Shown: piece by piece, positions 1 to 9,126 of the stretch
Layout of the letters: each line of letters starts with the position of its first letter
Numbering within the stretch: position 1 is the first letter of the stretch
Assembly (NCBI GenBank): GCA_902547925.1
Contig: CACCQD010000008.1
Coordinates: 1 to 64,000 of the forward strand
Length of the DNA: 64,000 nucleotides
Source of the DNA: an uncultured SAR116 cluster alpha proteobacterium
GTDB taxonomy: Bacteria > Pseudomonadota > Alphaproteobacteria > Puniceispirillales > Puniceispirillaceae
Direction: 5' to 3'
Notes under the pieces: generated by a model
What the model was told of the DNA's origin: nothing
Seen by the model: only the letters and a program-made list of their open reading frames with translations
Database searches by the model: none
Program-made: the position numbers and the translations under genes

Positions 1-776
1 TTGATCTGATGATGAATATTCTGGATTTTCTGGGGCGTTGTCGCTCCCATGACAAGATGCAAACCAAGCGCTGGCGCCGGTTTCCCCGCTCCCTTTTTTG
101 CTATCCGATCAAAGAACTGCAGGGCAAAATCATGCTTGTTCTGGGGTGGTGTGAAGACTAGCCCAGCCTTCTCCATCGCATTCAGGTAAATTGCTGGTGA
201 GCTGACCGCGCTGGCTGTCTCATTTTCCGCCCAGGGCAGGGGATAGGTCAGCGCTCTCTCCTGCATCTGCATCACATCATAAATGACAAACCGGCCACCT
301 GGCCTTATCACGCGCGCAGCCTCGCCGATCAACCGTGTCTTTTCAGAGATGTTCATCCCCACATGGATCATGTAGGCCGCGTCAAATTCATTTTCAGCAA
401 AGGGTAGTGCCAATGCGCTTCCGGTCTGCAGCTTGACCTGACCATCCAGCCCCACCAACCGGCTGAGGTGATTTCCCGTTTCAACAAAGCTTTTCGTCAA
501 ATCAATGCCGGTGACAGCACACCCTGTTTCCGCAGCAATGAACCGCGCCGGCCCACCAATGCCGCAGCCAATATCCAGAAGTCTTCCTGCGGCTGGTGGG
601 GTGAGGGCCTCGCTGACAAATCTGGTGGCTTCAACGCCGCCAATATGAAACTTGTCGACTGCACTCAGGTCCTGGGGCGTTGGTTGTGTGAGGCCCGCTT
701 GCCCAAGCCCAGCTAAGATTCGAGAGTACAGATCTGCCTTGTCATAATGGTCAACGATGTCTGCGTCATCGATCAT
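1..776 (-). CDS. SAM-dependent methyltransferase (3' end outside window)
   Basis: Reading the minus strand from the ATG at 776 gives an open frame that runs off the left edge, so the C-terminus is missing. A class I methyltransferase glycine loop (LLDIGCGIGGPARF) lies near residue 65, after an N-terminal DKFHIGG stretch typical of the UbiE/sarcosine-dimethylglycine N-methyltransferase-like group. Later motifs fit the fold: FDAAYMIHV and VIRPGGRFVIYDV. The substrate cannot be told. The ATG follows the stop of the DUF1330 gene by four bases, so the two are probably co-transcribed. Confidence 0.8.
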   Translation of the reverse strand, partial: MIDDADIVDHYDKADLYSRILAGLGQAGLTQPTPQDLSAVDKFHIGGVEATRFVSEALTPPAAGRLLDIGCGIGGPARFIAAETGCAVTGIDLTKSFVETGNHLSRLVGLDGQVKLQTGSALALPFAENEFDAAYMIHVGMNISEKTRLIGEAARVIRPGGRFVIYDVMQMQERALTYPLPWAENETASAVSSPAIYLNAMEKAGLVFTPPQNKHDFALQFFDRIAKKGAGKPAPALGLHLVMGATTPQKIQNIHHQI

Positions 777-780
777 CCCT

Positions 781-1071
781 TTATACGCCTTCGATAATTG
801 TCTGCACACTGGTTGAGGCTGACATGCGGATGGCTTTGGCCTCGGCATATTCGGCGGAGTGGTACCAGTCCTTGGCTGCCTGATAGGAGGGAAAGCGAAT
901 TACGACCATGCGGCTGCCATGAGGCTCTCCCTCGTAGCTGACGGATTTACCACCTCTAACCAGAAATTCACCGTCGAAATGTTGGATCGTTGGCAGAACC
1001 AGCTTGATATAGTCTGCATAGGTCTCGGGATCAGTCACATTGATTTGCGCAACAATATATCCAAACGCCAT
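781..1071 (-). CDS. DUF1330 family protein
   Basis: A 96-residue protein with the DUF1330 pattern: MAFGYIVAQINVTDPETY at the start, then a GGEFLVRGG-like stretch (here DGEFLVRGG) and a VVIRFPSYQAAKDWYHS helix. The family adopts a dimeric ferredoxin-like (alpha/beta barrel) fold and has no established general function. The start is fixed by a strong AGGAGGT ribosome-binding site just upstream. It comes first in a probable two-gene unit with the methyltransferase. Confidence 0.85.
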   Translation of the reverse strand: MAFGYIVAQINVTDPETYADYIKLVLPTIQHFDGEFLVRGGKSVSYEGEPHGSRMVVIRFPSYQAAKDWYHSAEYAEAKAIRMSASTSVQTIIEGV

Positions 1072-1214
1072 TTTTACCTCCTGACAGAAAAATCACGCCA
1101 ACGGTGCCACAAAAGCACCGAAACGCAAAGAGGCCAGTTGCCCCCGATATCATCGTCTCGATCGCGTGATTTCTGAAGACACGCTTGTGCCTAGCGCGGC
1201 CCTTAAGAGGAGGG

Positions 1215-1259
1215 GTTCAAGCAGAGAAGAAGTTCAAGCAGAGAAGGAGTTCAGGAAAA
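1215..1259. repeat. 17-bp tandem repeat
   Basis: Two near-identical 17-base units starting GTTCAAGCAGAGAAG follow one another at 1215-1231 and 1232-1248, with a partial third copy (GTTCAGGAAAA). The array lies in the 285-bp gap between the small secreted protein and the DUF1330 gene. Otherwise the gap shows only the DUF1330 ribosome-binding site. Confidence 0.75.
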
Positions 1260-1356
1260 AACTGCTGCCTATTAGGAACGCAAATCTCACATGAATGAAA
1301 AATAGCATAGCGTATTGCCCCAACATCAGTTGAGGCGGCGGGGCGGTGCCCTGTGC

Positions 1357-1719
1357 TTATTCATCGGCAGCATCAATGAAATCCTTTACCAACTGGTTCA
1401 CGCTTTTGTCACTGTTTGGCTCATATTTGCAGTCCATCGCCGTTGCGCAGTAATCACCTGGTGAGTTGTAGACGCCATGTACGGTCCTGTTCGCACCCGA
1501 ATAGACACAGATTTGCTCACCTTTATAGACTTTTTTGCGTGCAAGACGGCAGGTGGTAATTTTGGTGGGTTCGGTAACACCGCGCCACAAATCCTGCATC
1601 TTCTTGAAGCCGAGCCCAAAACCGCTTTTCTCGCCGCTGGCATGTGTCGCTGGCGCAGTTGCAAGCGCAAAGCAGATAAACATCATCACAAGATATGATT
1701 TTTTGAATAATTTACTCAT
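1357..1719 (-). CDS. Small secreted hypothetical protein
   Basis: A 120-residue protein I do not recognise. The first 28 residues are a clear Sec signal peptide: basic MSKLFKKS, a hydrophobic core, then an ATHASG cleavage region. The predicted mature part of about 92 residues has four cysteines (TTCRLARKK, GEQICVYSG, GDYCATAMDCKYE), which suggests two disulfides in the periplasm. The C-terminus is acidic (FIDAADE). It stands alone between the methyltransferase pair and the acyl-CoA genes, on the same strand. Confidence 0.7.
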   Translation of the reverse strand: MSKLFKKSYLVMMFICFALATAPATHASGEKSGFGLGFKKMQDLWRGVTEPTKITTCRLARKKVYKGEQICVYSGANRTVHGVYNSPGDYCATAMDCKYEPNSDKSVNQLVKDFIDAADE

Positions 1720-1946
1720 CCTGCACCTGCCGCATCGGAATAACCGAGGGGAGCGGTGTCTCTTTTTCGAAACCCAAGCGCGCTCATTATTCTTGTTTTT
1801 TTAGCGAGTTACGATAAGAACCTATAGTTATATATTTCTTTTGTCTGGTCAGCTAGTACTGCTCAACCGCTCATCCATTCAACACAACCACGGATTTGTC
1901 AGATTTGCAAGGTTTCCAGTTTGCCTCGTTCAGGATGCCGAGAACT

Positions 1947-3149
1947 CTATTCCGCGGCTCTGTCATACAATTTTGTGTAGCCATCGCGTGTTTGGGGCAA
2001 CTTGATCCCTAGGATGGCGCTGGCCACCTGAGTGCGCAGGATTTGTGCCGTGCCGCCAGCGATCGTAAACATCCGCGCGTCCCGGGTCAGACGTTCCATT
2101 GGTAGGTCGCGTGAATAGCCCATCGAGCCATGAATTTGCAGAGCGTCCTGCGTGACTTTGAGCGCAGTTTCCGAGGCCAGCACCTTCGCCTGTGCCGCCG
2201 CCAAAATATCGGGAAAGCCATCACCCGCGCCATCTGCAGCATCATGCAGCAATGCGCGCGACGCCTTCAGGCTGATGGACATATCGCTCAGCATCCATTG
2301 CAACCCCTGAAATTCGGCAATTGGCCGCCCGAACTGCATTCGGTTCAAGGCATAGTCGCGCGCTTCCTCAAAGGCGCGCTGGGCAATCCCGAGCGCAACT
2401 GTGCCAGCCCCAACCCGTTGGGCATTGTAAGCACTCATCAATCCGGCAAATCCCTTTTTCAGGCCGGATGGGGGAATGACTACCATATCCTCTGGTACCT
2501 CCATGTCGGTGAAGCTGACATCGGTCTCCGGGATCCCGCGCACCCCCATTGCCGGCGTGCGCCGGCCGATGACAAGGCCCGGCGTCTCGTCAAGAATGGC
2601 GATAAAGCCCGCAATACCTTGATTGACGCCATTTCCCATAATCTTGGCAAAAATCAGATGGAATTTGGAGACACCGCCACCGGTTATCCAATGCTTTTTG
2701 CCATTGATGATGTATTTATCGCCGTGTTTAACCGCCGTTGTAGTCATTTCGGTGGCGGCGCTGCCCGCATCTGGCTCAGTGATACAGATGGCAGGCTTGT
2801 CGCCAGCAAGGACATAAGCGGCGGCAAGGCGTTTTTGTCTGACGGAGCCATATTTCATCACCGCACCAATCGCGCCCATATTTGCCTCGACGGTAATCCG
2901 GCCCATGGTCGAGCAGCAGCGCGCCATTTCCTCTATAACGAGAACGGTGTCCATATAGCTCAGTCCGCGGCCGCCATACTCGGTTGGAATCGTCATTCCC
3001 ATAAAGCCGCCATCACGCAGTTTGGCGATGTTGTCCCACGGATAGTCCTCGTTGCTGTCAGTCGCCGCCGCGGTGGGCTTGAAGGTCGTTTCGGCCAGCT
3101 CACGCGCTCCATCCCTCAGCGCTATCTGGTCTTTCGTCAATCTGGTCAT
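1947..3149 (-). CDS. Acyl-CoA dehydrogenase
   Basis: A 400-residue FAD enzyme that would introduce a 2,3 double bond into an acyl-CoA. Family marks include CITEPDAGSAATEM (FAD/substrate binding), a YIINGKKHWITGG stretch, an RMQFGRPIAEFQGLQ helix and a C-terminal QIHGSMGYSRDLPMERLTRD. The C-terminal FTIAGGTAQILR lacks the Glu of the usual YEGT site, so the catalytic base is probably at the alternative position used by isovaleryl-CoA dehydrogenase types. The ATG at 3149 overlaps the CoA-transferase stop (ATGA); an in-frame start seven codons upstream is less likely. The substrate is unknown. Confidence 0.9.
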   Translation of the reverse strand: MTRLTKDQIALRDGARELAETTFKPTAAATDSNEDYPWDNIAKLRDGGFMGMTIPTEYGGRGLSYMDTVLVIEEMARCCSTMGRITVEANMGAIGAVMKYGSVRQKRLAAAYVLAGDKPAICITEPDAGSAATEMTTTAVKHGDKYIINGKKHWITGGGVSKFHLIFAKIMGNGVNQGIAGFIAILDETPGLVIGRRTPAMGVRGIPETDVSFTDMEVPEDMVVIPPSGLKKGFAGLMSAYNAQRVGAGTVALGIAQRAFEEARDYALNRMQFGRPIAEFQGLQWMLSDMSISLKASRALLHDAADGAGDGFPDILAAAQAKVLASETALKVTQDALQIHGSMGYSRDLPMERLTRDARMFTIAGGTAQILRTQVASAILGIKLPQTRDGYTKLYDRAAE

Positions 3150-4378
3150 GATCTCTCCTTTGCCTCCCATTTCACTAGTTCGGCCAAAATCTCATCATTA
3201 TGCTCACCGCAGAGTGGTGGCGGCCGTCTGTAACTTACAAGTGTCTTGCTGAATTTGACCGGATTGCCGATCAGATCAACACCTTTGCGTCCCGCCGCAG
3301 GATGCGCCATGGTAATCTTCATGTCACGTGCTGCCACTTGATCCGAGGCAAAGACATCCTCAACGTCATGAATGGCCCCAGTCGGGACATTGGCCGCATC
3401 AAGCGCCGCGACAAGGGCATCACGCTCCCATGTACCTATCTCCGCCTTCAGCAGGGGGATCAACTGGTCACGATTCTTCAGCCGCATCTGGTTTGTCTGG
3501 TATTCTGCGGTTTTGGCCAATTCCGCCCGTCCCAAAATGCTGCAAAAACGCGCAAACTGCGTGTCATTGCCTGCGGCAATGATCAGATGTCCGTCCTTTG
3601 TGGCAAAAACCTGATAGGGAACAATGTTTGGGTGTTGATTGCCCATGCGGTGTTGCGGCTCGCCCGAGACCAGATAATTGGTGCCGGAATTGATCAACCA
3701 GGAAATCTGGGTATCAACAAGTCCGAGGTCGATATGCTGTCCTTCGCCAGTGGCATCTTTGTGTCGCAACGCCGCCAGAATGGCCGTTGCCGCATACATC
3801 CCGCACATCACATCAGCGATGCCAACACCTACCTTCATCGGCTCACCCTCAGGATCGCCTGTCAAGCTCATCATTCCGCCAAAGGCCTGTGCCAGCAAAT
3901 CATATCCCGGACGGTGTGCATTCGGCCCGGTTTGGCCAAAGCCGGAGATCGAGCAATAGACAATCGCTGGATTGGAGGCGCTCAGACCAGCGTAATCCAG
4001 GCCGTATTTGGCAAGCCCCCCGACTTTGAAATTCTGGATCACGACATCGCAATGCCTCGCCAGCCGGTGGATCAACGCCTGCCCATCAGCGACGGTGATA
4101 TCAACAGCCAAAGAGCGCTTATTGCGGTTGGACGAGAGATAATAGGCGCTTTCACCTGATGCTGTGCCTGCATCATCACCCAGAAAAGGTGGCCCCCAAG
4201 ACCGCGTGTCATCACCGGTTCCGGGCTTTTCGATTTTGATGACATCGGCGCCATAGTCACCCATCAACTGGGTACAGGTCGGTCCAGCCAGAATCCGCGA
4301 CAGATCGAGAATACGCAATCCGGATAGCGGGCCGCTGGCCATCATTGTCTCTGTTTCACTCACAACGCTAGTCTCCAT
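3146..4378 (-). CDS. CaiB/BaiF family (type III) CoA-transferase
   Basis: A 410-residue class III CoA-transferase, an enzyme that moves CoA between carboxylic acids. Family motifs: LSRILAGPTCTQLMGDYGADVIKIE at the N-terminus (quoted here as two joined short motifs, LSRILAGP and GADVIKIEKPG), then NRNKRSLAVD, HCDVVIQNFKVGG, and YDLLAQAFGGMMSLTG, where the aspartate is the expected catalytic residue. It is translationally coupled to the acyl-CoA dehydrogenase downstream, so the pair probably activates and then oxidises one carboxylic acid. Which acid cannot be read from the sequence. Confidence 0.9.
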   Translation of the reverse strand: METSVVSETETMMASGPLSGLRILDLSRILAGPTCTQLMGDYGADVIKIEKPGTGDDTRSWGPPFLGDDAGTASGESAYYLSSNRNKRSLAVDITVADGQALIHRLARHCDVVIQNFKVGGLAKYGLDYAGLSASNPAIVYCSISGFGQTGPNAHRPGYDLLAQAFGGMMSLTGDPEGEPMKVGVGIADVMCGMYAATAILAALRHKDATGEGQHIDLGLVDTQISWLINSGTNYLVSGEPQHRMGNQHPNIVPYQVFATKDGHLIIAAGNDTQFARFCSILGRAELAKTAEYQTNQMRLKNRDQLIPLLKAEIGTWERDALVAALDAANVPTGAIHDVEDVFASDQVAARDMKITMAHPAAGRKGVDLIGNPVKFSKTLVSYRRPPPLCGEHNDEILAELVKWEAKERS

Positions 4379-4588
4379 CCTGAAGCGCGATCTGCACTAC
4401 TGTTCCGATCATTATTACAAATCTATCTGGCAACACTGTTGTCGACAATGTTACATTTTGACAGTGCCAACACCATCCAGCCTGTCTTTCAATGATGCAA
4501 AATTTGCATCGGGTTGCTAAAAAAATAACCCTTTTCTTCTGCAGTGAGTGTGGACTACGTAAAAAAGCAATGAGAGTTTGAGACAGAC

Positions 4589-5422
4589 ATGCGTGTCATT
4601 TTTATCAGCGATCTTGATGGCACCTTGCTTGGCCATACTGATTTCAGTTTTGATGAAATCAAGGATGCGATCATCGAGCTAATCGCCGCAGGCATCAGCT
4701 TGATCCCTGCGTCAAGCAAAACCAAGCCCGAGATAGAGGATTTTTGCCGGTCGCTTGGCGTTGACCTGCCCTTTATCTGCGAAAATGGCGCAGCGCTGGT
4801 GAACAGTCATTTGCTGCACTCGCAGGACAGACAGAACGGTACCGCGGCGGACAGTCATACCCTCGGGCGTGACCCAAAAATTCTGATGGCGGCATGGCGA
4901 GACGAGATACCGAAAACCCTGCGTGAGATGTGCGCATTTCTGGATGATATGGAAACCGCCAAGCAGCAGACCATTCTTGCTCTTGAGGGGGAGGCACTTG
5001 TCCGGGCGATGGATCGCAGTCATTCAGCGCTTTTCACCTTCCATGCTACGGCGGCGGACTTCGGTGAGTTGCAGGAGCAGGCGGAGAAGGCAGGATTGAT
5101 GGTGCAGTGTGGTGGGCGTGTTTGCGCGCTCTCGGCGCAGCATGATAAGGCCAGCTATCACCATATGATCAGGCAAACAGTGACAGACGAGGGCAACGCT
5201 CCCATTCTTGTTGGTTTTGGTGATGCGCCCAATGATGTAACAATGCTCCAGAGTTGCGACATTGCCTGCGTCATTCCCCGACCTGACGGCCAGCCCCTTA
5301 TTCTTCCTAAACCACCACAGATGCTGGTTCAGGCAGAGATTGCCGCTCCGCTTGGTTGGCTTGAGAGCGCTAGAGAGGCCCTTGACTTGATTGAACAGAA
5401 ATACGGTGAGCAAAATGGGTGA
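4589..5422 (+). CDS. HAD-family sugar-3-phosphoglycerate phosphatase (MPGP/GpgP type)
   Basis: A 277-residue HAD IIB hydrolase of the mannosyl-3-phosphoglycerate phosphatase family. Catalytic motifs: SDLDGTLL (Asp8 nucleophile, Asp10 acid/base), SSKT at 42-45 and GFGDAPNDVTML (Mg-binding acids at 212 and 216). FICENGAALV is characteristic of the family. Because the next gene is a glucosyl-3-phosphoglycerate synthase, the likely substrate is glucosyl-3-phosphoglycerate, giving glucosylglycerate; a mannosyl substrate is the alternative. First gene of a three-gene operon; its stop overlaps the next start. Confidence 0.85.
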   Translation: MRVIFISDLDGTLLGHTDFSFDEIKDAIIELIAAGISLIPASSKTKPEIEDFCRSLGVDLPFICENGAALVNSHLLHSQDRQNGTAADSHTLGRDPKILMAAWRDEIPKTLREMCAFLDDMETAKQQTILALEGEALVRAMDRSHSALFTFHATAADFGELQEQAEKAGLMVQCGGRVCALSAQHDKASYHHMIRQTVTDEGNAPILVGFGDAPNDVTMLQSCDIACVIPRPDGQPLILPKPPQMLVQAEIAAPLGWLESAREALDLIEQKYGEQNG

Positions 5423-6632
5423 CGCATATCAGGATGGCATTGTTGCAACACTGCACAATTTCCAGACCAAATCGCTTGATGATATCGAGGCGGAACTCAA
5501 ACTGTTCTCTGGCTACCGGCCCATGGAGTTGGTGCTTCCCTGCCTGTATTCAGAACTTGAGGGGCCGGCGTTGCGACATATTGTCGGGGAAATCAGCAAG
5601 GTAGATTACCTCAATCATGTGATAATCGGGCTGGACCGCGCTGACGGAGCTCAATATCGGGCAGCCCACTCCTTTTTTCAGAGTCTGAAACAACCCTTCT
5701 CGCTACTGTGGAATGACGGGCCACGGCTCCAAAACATTCATTCCCAGCTTGTTGAACGCGGCCTTGCGCCGACCGAGCCCGGCAAGGGGCGCAATGTCTG
5801 GTATTGTATTGGCTTTGCCAATGCCAGGGGAAAGGCGGAAGCTATCGCGCTGCATGATTGTGATATTCTGACTTATGATCGCTCGTTGCTGGCCAGATTA
5901 TTCTACCCGATCGCCAATCCGAACTACCAATTTGAATTCTGCAAGGGATATTACGCCCGCGTGGCAGACGGCAAGATGAATGGCCGGGTCTCACGGTTGT
6001 TGTTGGCTCCACTTTTAATAGCTATGGAACGTGTGCTCGGCCGTAGTGACTATCTCGATTTTCTGCGAAGTTTTCGCTATCCACTTGCCGGAGAATTTTC
6101 TTTCCGGCGGTCGCTGATACCAGAGCTCAGAATTCCCTCTGACTGGGGGCTTGAAGTGGGAATTCTGTCCGAGATGCACCGCAATCAGGCGAGCAACCGC
6201 ATTTGCCAGGTCAATATTGCGGATACCTACGACCATAAACACCAGCCACTTTCCGAGGATGATCGGAGTGCGGGCCTGTCGCGCATGTCGTCGGATATCT
6301 CAAAGGTGCTGATCCGCAAACTTGCGACCAAGGGCCATTGTTTTGGCCATGAGACTTTTCGCACCATCAAAGCTACCTATTTCCGCATCGCGCTCGACAT
6401 GGTGCGAATCTACCAGACTGATGCCGAGTTGAATGGCCTTTCTTTCGACATTGATGCCGAGGAGCGGGCGGTCGAGCTGTTTGCCGAGAATATCATGCGC
6501 GCGGGAGAAGAATTCTATTATTCGCCCATGGAAACGCCGTTTACACCATCGTGGACGAGGGTTCTCTCGGCGGTTCCGGATATTGGCTATCAACTTCGCA
6601 AAGCCGTTGAGGCTGACAATCAGGCGCTGTAA
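5415..6632 (+). CDS. gpgS: Glucosyl-3-phosphoglycerate synthase-like glycosyltransferase
   Basis: A 405-residue GT-A fold glycosyltransferase that would join glucose from a nucleotide sugar to 3-phosphoglycerate. It has a loop PGKGRN (122-127) and the metal-binding HDCD motif (147-150) in the order expected for GpgS enzymes; GEFSFRR and SDWGLEVG follow. I chose the ATG at 5415, which overlaps the phosphatase stop by eight bases and has GGTGAG in front; an ATG eight codons upstream is possible. The neighbours (phosphatase before, GH13 phosphorylase after) support glucosylglycerate over mannosylglycerate. The substrate is inferred. Confidence 0.8.
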   Translation: MGDAYQDGIVATLHNFQTKSLDDIEAELKLFSGYRPMELVLPCLYSELEGPALRHIVGEISKVDYLNHVIIGLDRADGAQYRAAHSFFQSLKQPFSLLWNDGPRLQNIHSQLVERGLAPTEPGKGRNVWYCIGFANARGKAEAIALHDCDILTYDRSLLARLFYPIANPNYQFEFCKGYYARVADGKMNGRVSRLLLAPLLIAMERVLGRSDYLDFLRSFRYPLAGEFSFRRSLIPELRIPSDWGLEVGILSEMHRNQASNRICQVNIADTYDHKHQPLSEDDRSAGLSRMSSDISKVLIRKLATKGHCFGHETFRTIKATYFRIALDMVRIYQTDAELNGLSFDIDAEERAVELFAENIMRAGEEFYYSPMETPFTPSWTRVLSAVPDIGYQLRKAVEADNQAL

Positions 6633-8389
6633 TGACTGCAGTAGAAAGCAATTACCATGAAGGGTTGATGTACCGGCTTGGGAACATCTATCAGGATGTT
6701 GACACTGCCATCCTCGGTGCGATTGCGGACCGCGTGCTTGCGCGTCTCGATGGTGCGTCAACTCCCGGCATTGAAGCCGCGTCACTGTGGGATGAGTCCA
6801 GTTGCCTGTTGATCAGCTACGCCGACAGCATTACCGATGGCCGCAAATCACCTCTTGTCTGTCTTGGCGAATTTGTGGAAACGCATTTGGATGATGTCAT
6901 TGACAGTGTGCATATCCTGCCATTTTTCCCCTCTACCGGAGATGATGGTTTCTCGGTGATGGATTACCGGGCCGTTGACCCACGACTTGGCTCTTGGAGT
7001 GATCTGACAAACATGTCGTCGTCGCGAAAGATCATGGCCGATGTCATTTTGAACCACGGCTCCAGATCCAGCGCATGGTTCAGACAGTTTGTTGATGGTG
7101 AGGCACCTGGTAGTGGCTATTTCTTGTCGGTTGATGATGATTTCGATGTTTCGCAGGTCATCCGCCCGCGTGAACATGCCCTGCTGCAACCGGTGACAAC
7201 GGTCGGAGGGGAAAAGAAAGTTTGGTGTACCTTCAGCGAGGACCAGGTTGATTTTGATTTTTCCAATCCGCTCCTGCTCGAGGAATTCATCGGCATTATT
7301 CTCGATTTTATTGATCACGGTGTTCGTATTCTGCGCCTCGATGCGGTGGGTTTTTTGTGGAAGGAAACCGGAACCACCTGTCTCAATCTGCGCCAGACAC
7401 ATGCAATCATCCAGCTGATCCGCTACATCGCCGATATTTATGATGATGAGACCGTCGTCGTCACCGAGACCAACCTGCCAAATCAGGAGAATCTGAGCTA
7501 TTTCGGTAATGGCAATGAGGCCCACTGGATTTATAATTTTTCGCTGCCACCTTTGATCCTTTACTCGTTGCTTTTCGCGGATTCCAGCATTTTGCGGCGC
7601 TGGAGCATGAGCATGCCACCGGCCCTGATGGGGACCAGCTACCTCAATTTTCTCTCCTCGCATGATGGATTTGGTATGCGACCGACCGAGGGCTTGCTTG
7701 ATGAGACGCAGCGCAAGCGCCTGTTTGATCGGTTGGAAGCGAATGGTAGCCTGTTTTCGCACCGCACCAAAGCCGATGGAACAACAAGCGTCTATGAAGC
7801 TAACACGACGTTGTTCAGTGCGCTGGAAAAAAGTGATGGTGACCCAACCGGCGCGCTGATTTCGGCACGATTTGTGGCTGCTTATGCGCTTATGTTTGGT
7901 CTGGAGGGGATTCCCGCGATTTACTTCAACAGTCTTATCTCCGCGCAAAATCACACCGACGGTGTTACCCGGTCGGGCATGAAGCGGGGGATCAACCGGC
8001 AGAAATTTGAAAAAGACTGGCTTGATGACAAGCTCTCAGATCCGATGAGCCGGGAGAGTGTCGGTCTTAAGACACTGAGAAACCTTCTGACGATCCGCAA
8101 ACAGCAACCGGCGTTTCATCCCAATGCAACGCAATTCACCCTTCAGTTGGGGGATGAACTTTTTGGCGTTTGGCGGCAAAGCCATGATCGCAAGCAAAGC
8201 ATTTTCGCGATCACCAATTTGTGTGCCAGCGAGCAGGCGCTTGATCTCTCCGCGATCAATCTGATCGACACGGAAAATTGGCATGATCTGATAACAAAAC
8301 AACAGATTGAAAGTAGGGGAGGATATCTAACGATGTCTCCCTATCAGACCGTCTGGATTACGAATCACGCGGTGCCTGCATCGCGGTGA
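6632..8389 (+). CDS. GH13 sugar phosphorylase (sucrose/glucosylglycerate phosphorylase type)
   Basis: A 585-residue alpha-amylase-family enzyme of the sucrose-phosphorylase-like group (GH13_18). The four conserved regions are present: DVILNH (137-142), RLDAV with nucleophile Asp237, VVTET with acid/base Glu279, and SSHDG with His344-Asp345. PFFPSTGDDGFSVMDY is typical of the group. The start overlaps the gpgS stop (TAATG). Members of this group split sucrose, sucrose-6-phosphate or glucosylglycerate with phosphate; given the operon, reversible phosphorolysis of glucosylglycerate to glucose-1-phosphate and glycerate is the best guess. Sucrose phosphorylase remains possible. Confidence 0.8.
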   Translation: MTAVESNYHEGLMYRLGNIYQDVDTAILGAIADRVLARLDGASTPGIEAASLWDESSCLLISYADSITDGRKSPLVCLGEFVETHLDDVIDSVHILPFFPSTGDDGFSVMDYRAVDPRLGSWSDLTNMSSSRKIMADVILNHGSRSSAWFRQFVDGEAPGSGYFLSVDDDFDVSQVIRPREHALLQPVTTVGGEKKVWCTFSEDQVDFDFSNPLLLEEFIGIILDFIDHGVRILRLDAVGFLWKETGTTCLNLRQTHAIIQLIRYIADIYDDETVVVTETNLPNQENLSYFGNGNEAHWIYNFSLPPLILYSLLFADSSILRRWSMSMPPALMGTSYLNFLSSHDGFGMRPTEGLLDETQRKRLFDRLEANGSLFSHRTKADGTTSVYEANTTLFSALEKSDGDPTGALISARFVAAYALMFGLEGIPAIYFNSLISAQNHTDGVTRSGMKRGINRQKFEKDWLDDKLSDPMSRESVGLKTLRNLLTIRKQQPAFHPNATQFTLQLGDELFGVWRQSHDRKQSIFAITNLCASEQALDLSAINLIDTENWHDLITKQQIESRGGYLTMSPYQTVWITNHAVPASR

Positions 8390-8413
8390 GCATGCGCGCG
8401 GCACGCTTTTTAA
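8390..8413 (+). terminator. Probable terminator of the glucosylglycerate operon
   Basis: An imperfect GC-rich hairpin (GCATGC facing GGCACGC) directly after the GH13 stop is followed by TTTTTAA. It overlaps the last codon of the convergent dehalogenase gene. Confidence 0.45.
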
Positions 8414-9126
8414 TACATCCTCAGGCAGCCCAGATGGTCGGCCAAATCTTCAACAGAATCTGTAATAATGGTCCAGTCGCTCGTGGCGGCGAAATCAACA
8501 CTCTGGTCGATGCCATATTCTGTCGGCCGATTGATATAGGCAGTCCGCATACCCTCATTGCGCGCCGCCGCGAGATCATCATTATGCGCCGCAGCCATCA
8601 TCACTTGTTCGGGCTCAAGGTGAAGAAGGCGTATCGCGTTCTGATAAACCGCCGGGTCGCGTTTGAACGCGCGGTGCATGTCGCTGGAGAAAATGAAATC
8701 CCATGGGATGCCGGCGCGCTTTGCCATTGTCGCCAACAACATCAGAGAGCCGTTTGATAAGGGCGAAATCATGAATTTGGACTTGATGCGGGTCAGGCCA
8801 GGCAGGCTGTCGGGCCATGGGTTCAGCCGGTGCCATGCCAGATTGAGATGAGCACGCTCATCCTCGTCAAGCATGGAAAGACCAAATTCCGGCAAAATCT
8901 CATCCAGCCTTTTGCGATGAATTAAATCGATGGACACAAATGCCTCTTTGCCTGCTGTTACGCGTGCCATACCCGGGGCATATCCTGCGCGCCACGCTCT
9001 TGCGAATGCGTCGCCGTCAAAATCGATCACTCCTTTGGAACGGGCCAGTTCCTTGCCTTCCTTGGCAATCGATGAGCGCCAATCCACAATCGTTCCAAAT
9101 GTGTCAAAAAGAACTACTTTGATCAC
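8410..9126 (-). CDS. Haloacid dehalogenase type II (HAD-like hydrolase)
   Basis: A 238-residue protein of the (S)-2-haloacid dehalogenase family. The nucleophile motif is LFDTFGTIVDW (Asp8, with Phe in the place of the second Asp of phosphatase HADs, as in dehalogenases). Then come PLSNGS (motif II), FKRDPAVYQ with the motif III Lys, and AAHNDDLAAA (motif IV). The predicted reaction is hydrolytic removal of halide from a 2-haloalkanoic acid, but many members act on other substrates. It converges with the glucosylglycerate operon. No ribosome-binding site of note. Confidence 0.85.
   Translation of the reverse strand: MIKVVLFDTFGTIVDWRSSIAKEGKELARSKGVIDFDGDAFARAWRAGYAPGMARVTAGKEAFVSIDLIHRKRLDEILPEFGLSMLDEDERAHLNLAWHRLNPWPDSLPGLTRIKSKFMISPLSNGSLMLLATMAKRAGIPWDFIFSSDMHRAFKRDPAVYQNAIRLLHLEPEQVMMAAAHNDDLAAARNEGMRTAYINRPTEYGIDQSVDFAATSDWTIITDSVEDLADHLGCLRMY

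Noticed and set aside
2130-3233. 367-codon plus-strand frame
   Set aside because: Exactly antisense to the acyl-CoA dehydrogenase, which has clear family motifs; no domain visible in the plus reading.
3200-4159. 319-codon plus-strand frame
   Set aside because: Antisense to the CoA-transferase; composition is that of a shadow.
6848-7954. 368-codon minus-strand frame
   Set aside because: Antisense to the GH13 phosphorylase with all its catalytic motifs.
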